Positions 62,300 through 64,000 of a stretch of 64,000 bases of DNA are shown in pieces. The stretch spans positions 62,001-126,000 of the forward strand of contig JAAFJX010000001.1 of the NCBI GenBank assembly GCA_013299045.1. Reading direction: 5' to 3'. Below the pieces are notes generated by a model, which made no database searches, was not told where the DNA came from, and worked only from the letters and a program-made list of their open reading frames with translations. Origin of the DNA: Cytophagales bacterium. GTDB lineage: Bacteria > Bacteroidota > Bacteroidia > Cytophagales > Bernardetiaceae. The translations under genes were made by a program, and so were the position numbers. Position 1 is the first letter of the stretch. Each line of letters begins with the position of its first letter.

Positions 62300-63301
62300 A
62301 TGAAAAAATTTATCCTAAAAGTATCTTGGCTGGGCCTGCCGCTCATTGCCCCTTTTGTTTTTTTTGTAATAACAGACCCATTCATGTTGTTTTTTGGCAA
62401 CCAAGGCAACATCAATACGCATAACAGCTACAACATAGCTTTTAACAGAGATTTCCAAGCCACAGAGCTATTCTTAAAAAACCACAAAACTCAAAACTAC
62501 AATTCATTCATATTTGGCAACTCACGCGCCTCCTTCTACAAGGTCAAAGATTGGAAGAAACACATCCATGGAAACTGCTTTCATTTTAACAGCAATCTAG
62601 AAAGTTTGTTTGGCATAGAACGTAAAATAGCATTTCTAGATAAAAAAGAGGTGCATATCAAAAATGCTTTGATTGTATTAGATGCGAGCCTATTAAAGAA
62701 AATAGACAATAGCAAAGGGCATTTGTTCATAAAGCACCCTGCCATATCCGGTGAGTCTGTTCTAGATTTTTATACAGAAATGTTCTACGGCTACTTTCCC
62801 GAACCCATCTACGCCTATATGCACTTATTCTTGACGGGTAAGAGAAAAAATTATATGTCTGCCTATGGCATCACGGACAATATCTGGAAGATAGACCTTG
62901 TTACGAATGAACTAAACTATTTTAAATATGATTCAATATTGTCTAAAAACTCAGATTCCTATTATAAAAGCAGAAAAAAGCTATTCAAAACAAGAACAAG
63001 TATTCAGCAATATTCGCCTGCTACCATAGGCGCAAAGCAAAAAGAGTTACTCACTCATATCAAACGCACTTTGAACAGCCACCAAACAAACTGCAAGATA
63101 GTTATCAGTCCGCTTTATAACCAGTTAAAAATCAACAACAAAGATGTTAATTATTTAAATGAACTATTTGGAGCAGAAAACGTTTTTGATTTTTCGGGTA
63201 TCAATGAATTGACTAGCGACTATAAAAATTACTATGAAACCTCTCATTATCGCCCGCATATTGCCAAAGAGATTCTGTTACTTGTTTATGCAAAGCCATG
63301 A
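62300..63301 (+). CDS. SGNH-like accessory protein of the MBOAT system
   Basis: 333 residues from ATG 62300, 5 bases after the MBOAT stop; the longer frame overlapping the MBOAT gene is rejected because this start gives a signal-anchor (KKFILKVSWLGLPLIAPFVF). IFGNSRASFYK (71-81) carries the SGNH block-I Ser in the altered context GNSR, and the C-terminal SDYKNYYETSHYRPHIAKEIL provides the Asp/His block V. Expected to transfer or remove acetyl groups in the periplasm together with the MBOAT protein, as AlgJ/AlgX or DltD do. Confidence 0.8.
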   Translation: MKKFILKVSWLGLPLIAPFVFFVITDPFMLFFGNQGNINTHNSYNIAFNRDFQATELFLKNHKTQNYNSFIFGNSRASFYKVKDWKKHIHGNCFHFNSNLESLFGIERKIAFLDKKEVHIKNALIVLDASLLKKIDNSKGHLFIKHPAISGESVLDFYTEMFYGYFPEPIYAYMHLFLTGKRKNYMSAYGITDNIWKIDLVTNELNYFKYDSILSKNSDSYYKSRKKLFKTRTSIQQYSPATIGAKQKELLTHIKRTLNSHQTNCKIVISPLYNQLKINNKDVNYLNELFGAENVFDFSGINELTSDYKNYYETSHYRPHIAKEILLLVYAKP

Positions 63302-63411
63302 CGCGCTTTCAGTTTGTTTTATCTTCTCCGTAACTCTTGGGAGGTTCTGTAGTTTTGTGCATACTTTTTGGAGTATTCGCCTATCTCTTTAAAATATTTC
63401 TGAGCAAAGTG

Positions 63412-63441
63412 TTTGATATTCAAAAAAATAACTTACATTTG
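63412..63441 (+). promoter_or_regulatory. Promoter of the infA ribosomal operon (TTTG-N18-TACATTTG)
   Basis: TTTG 63412-63415 and TACATTTG 63434-63441, spacing 18; infA starts 67 bases after the -7 box. Confidence 0.65.
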
Positions 63442-63507
63442 CTGCTCAATTGGGTAAGCACGCATTGTGTGTGCCTGCCTTTGTGTTTAATAATCAAAAC
63501 GTTACGT

Positions 63508-63726
63508 ATGTCCAAACAGACCAATATTGAGCTAGACGGCACAGTTACAGAAGCACTTTCAAATGCAATGTTTCGCGTGGTGCTAGAAAACGGTCATGAA
63601 GTGATTGCTCACATCTCCGGTAAAATGCGCATGAATTACATCAAAATTTTGCCGGGCGACAAAGTCAAACTCGCCATGTCCCCTTATGATTTGGCCAAAG
63701 GGCGGATTGTGTATCGTTACAAGTAA
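63508..63726 (+). CDS. infA: Translation initiation factor IF-1
   Basis: 72-residue OB-fold protein that binds the ribosomal A site during initiation. The start at 63508 ([20 protein letters not shown]) is chosen over the longer frame because it gives exactly the standard length and N-terminus. Conserved: [51 protein letters not shown] in pieces across the protein. Heads the infA-rpmJ-rpsM operon. Confidence 0.98.
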   Translation: MSKQTNIELDGTVTEALSNAMFRVVLENGHEVIAHISGKMRMNYIKILPGDKVKLAMSPYDLAKGRIVYRYK

Positions 63727-63754
63727 ATGTTCAGTCTTATAAACAAAGTTTGCA

Positions 63755-63871
63755 ATGAAAGTAAGAGCCTCCGTAAAGAAAAGAAGCGTGGACTGTAAGG
63801 TGGTACGCAGAAAGGGTCGTCTTTACATCATTAACAAGAAAAACCCTAAGTTCAAACAAAGACAAGGCTAA
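63755..63871 (+). CDS. rpmJ: 50S ribosomal protein bL36
   Basis: 38 residues: [20 protein letters not shown] followed by [18 protein letters not shown]. Recognised by the family pattern. Of the four zinc ligands of C-type bL36 only Cys14 remains (Ser, Asn and Phe at the other positions), so this is a zinc-free (C-minus) version, as commonly seen in Bacteroidota. Lies 28 bases after infA. Confidence 0.97.
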   Translation: MKVRASVKKRSVDCKVVRRKGRLYIINKKNPKFKQRQG

Positions 63872-63962
63872 ATTATTTGGCTTGATGTGAATTAAGCCGC
63901 TTAAAGTGTTGTTAAAAGTATTCTAGTTCAAATTTCTTTCATTTAACCCATTCATTAGCACT

Positions 63963-64000
63963 ATGCCAAGGATACAAGGTGTAGATATTCCAGACAAAAA
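63963..64000 (+). CDS. rpsM: 30S ribosomal protein uS13, N-terminus
   Basis: ATG at 63963 begins MPRIQGVDIPDK, the usual uS13 N-terminus (MARI.GVD.P..K); the gene continues beyond the window. Its position after infA and rpmJ is the conserved bacterial order (infA-rpmJ-rpsM-rpsK-rpsD-rpoA), which supports the call despite only 12 codons being visible. Confidence 0.93.
   Translation, partial: MPRIQGVDIPDK

Overview
The window looks like chromosomal DNA of a free-living member of the Bacteroidota, most likely of the Cytophagales (Microscilla/Flexibacter/Hugenholtzia-like). This is inferred from four things: a protein with a type IX secretion (T9SS) C-terminal sorting domain plus a PorE-like TPR/beta-propeller/OmpA lipoprotein; the Bacteroidota-type 464-residue arginine decarboxylase; promoters fitting TTG-N18..21-TAnnTTTG and almost no Shine-Dalgarno sequences; and a HAMP-GAF-coiled-coil-PAS receptor of the kind abundant in Cytophagales. 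The DNA is AT-rich and densely coding on both strands. No tRNA, rRNA, CRISPR array, insertion sequence or prophage gene was recognised. The window ends inside the ribosomal-protein operon infA-rpmJ-rpsM.

Layout. 1-8 kb: an M1-type metalloprotease, a PadR regulator with a co-transcribed membrane protein and palindromic operators, transketolase C-half with folA, a secreted SUMF1-fold protein and an OmpA-like protein. 8-14 kb: a conserved protein of unknown function, a CHASE2 protein without output domain and its secreted neighbour, and a lone nuoF. 14-21 kb: a fatty-acid desaturase broken by one base, tsaE-ald, a stretch of gene remnants, the HAMP/GAF/PAS receptor and a radical SAM/SPASM protein overlapping it tail to tail. 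21-26 kb: a methyltransferase, rimM, an isolated N-terminal piece of the RNA-repair protein Hen1, ssb and dnaX. 26-33 kb: alkB, a CAP-domain protein, fahA, an acyltransferase and the PorE-like lipoprotein. 33-39 kb: a membrane protein with a Cys/Ser/Gly tail, nadC, TPR, NfeD-like, DUF1573 and FemAB-like genes. 39-46 kb: a 1273-residue T9SS cargo protein, a small OB-like protein, a membrane-anchored subtilase and kdsB. 46-55 kb: rfbD, corA, mnmG, a DUF3108 protein, fabH, and a dioxygenase plus 3-hydroxybutyrate-dehydrogenase pair. 55.4-56.1 kb: a gene-free stretch with inverted repeats and a GC-rich block. 56-64 kb: flippase plus arginine decarboxylase, two secreted proteins, an MBOAT/SGNH acetylation pair and the start of the ribosomal operon.

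Most genes are housekeeping or envelope functions in short operons. Secretion and surface functions (PorE-like protein, T9SS cargo, KdsB, RfbD, flippase, MBOAT/SGNH) point to a cell with an elaborate surface. The most unusual signals are the isolated Hen1 N-terminal domain, an A10 tract in dnaX where either slip direction stops translation within two codons, a 470-bp stretch bounded by inverted repeats, and the output-less CHASE2 locus.
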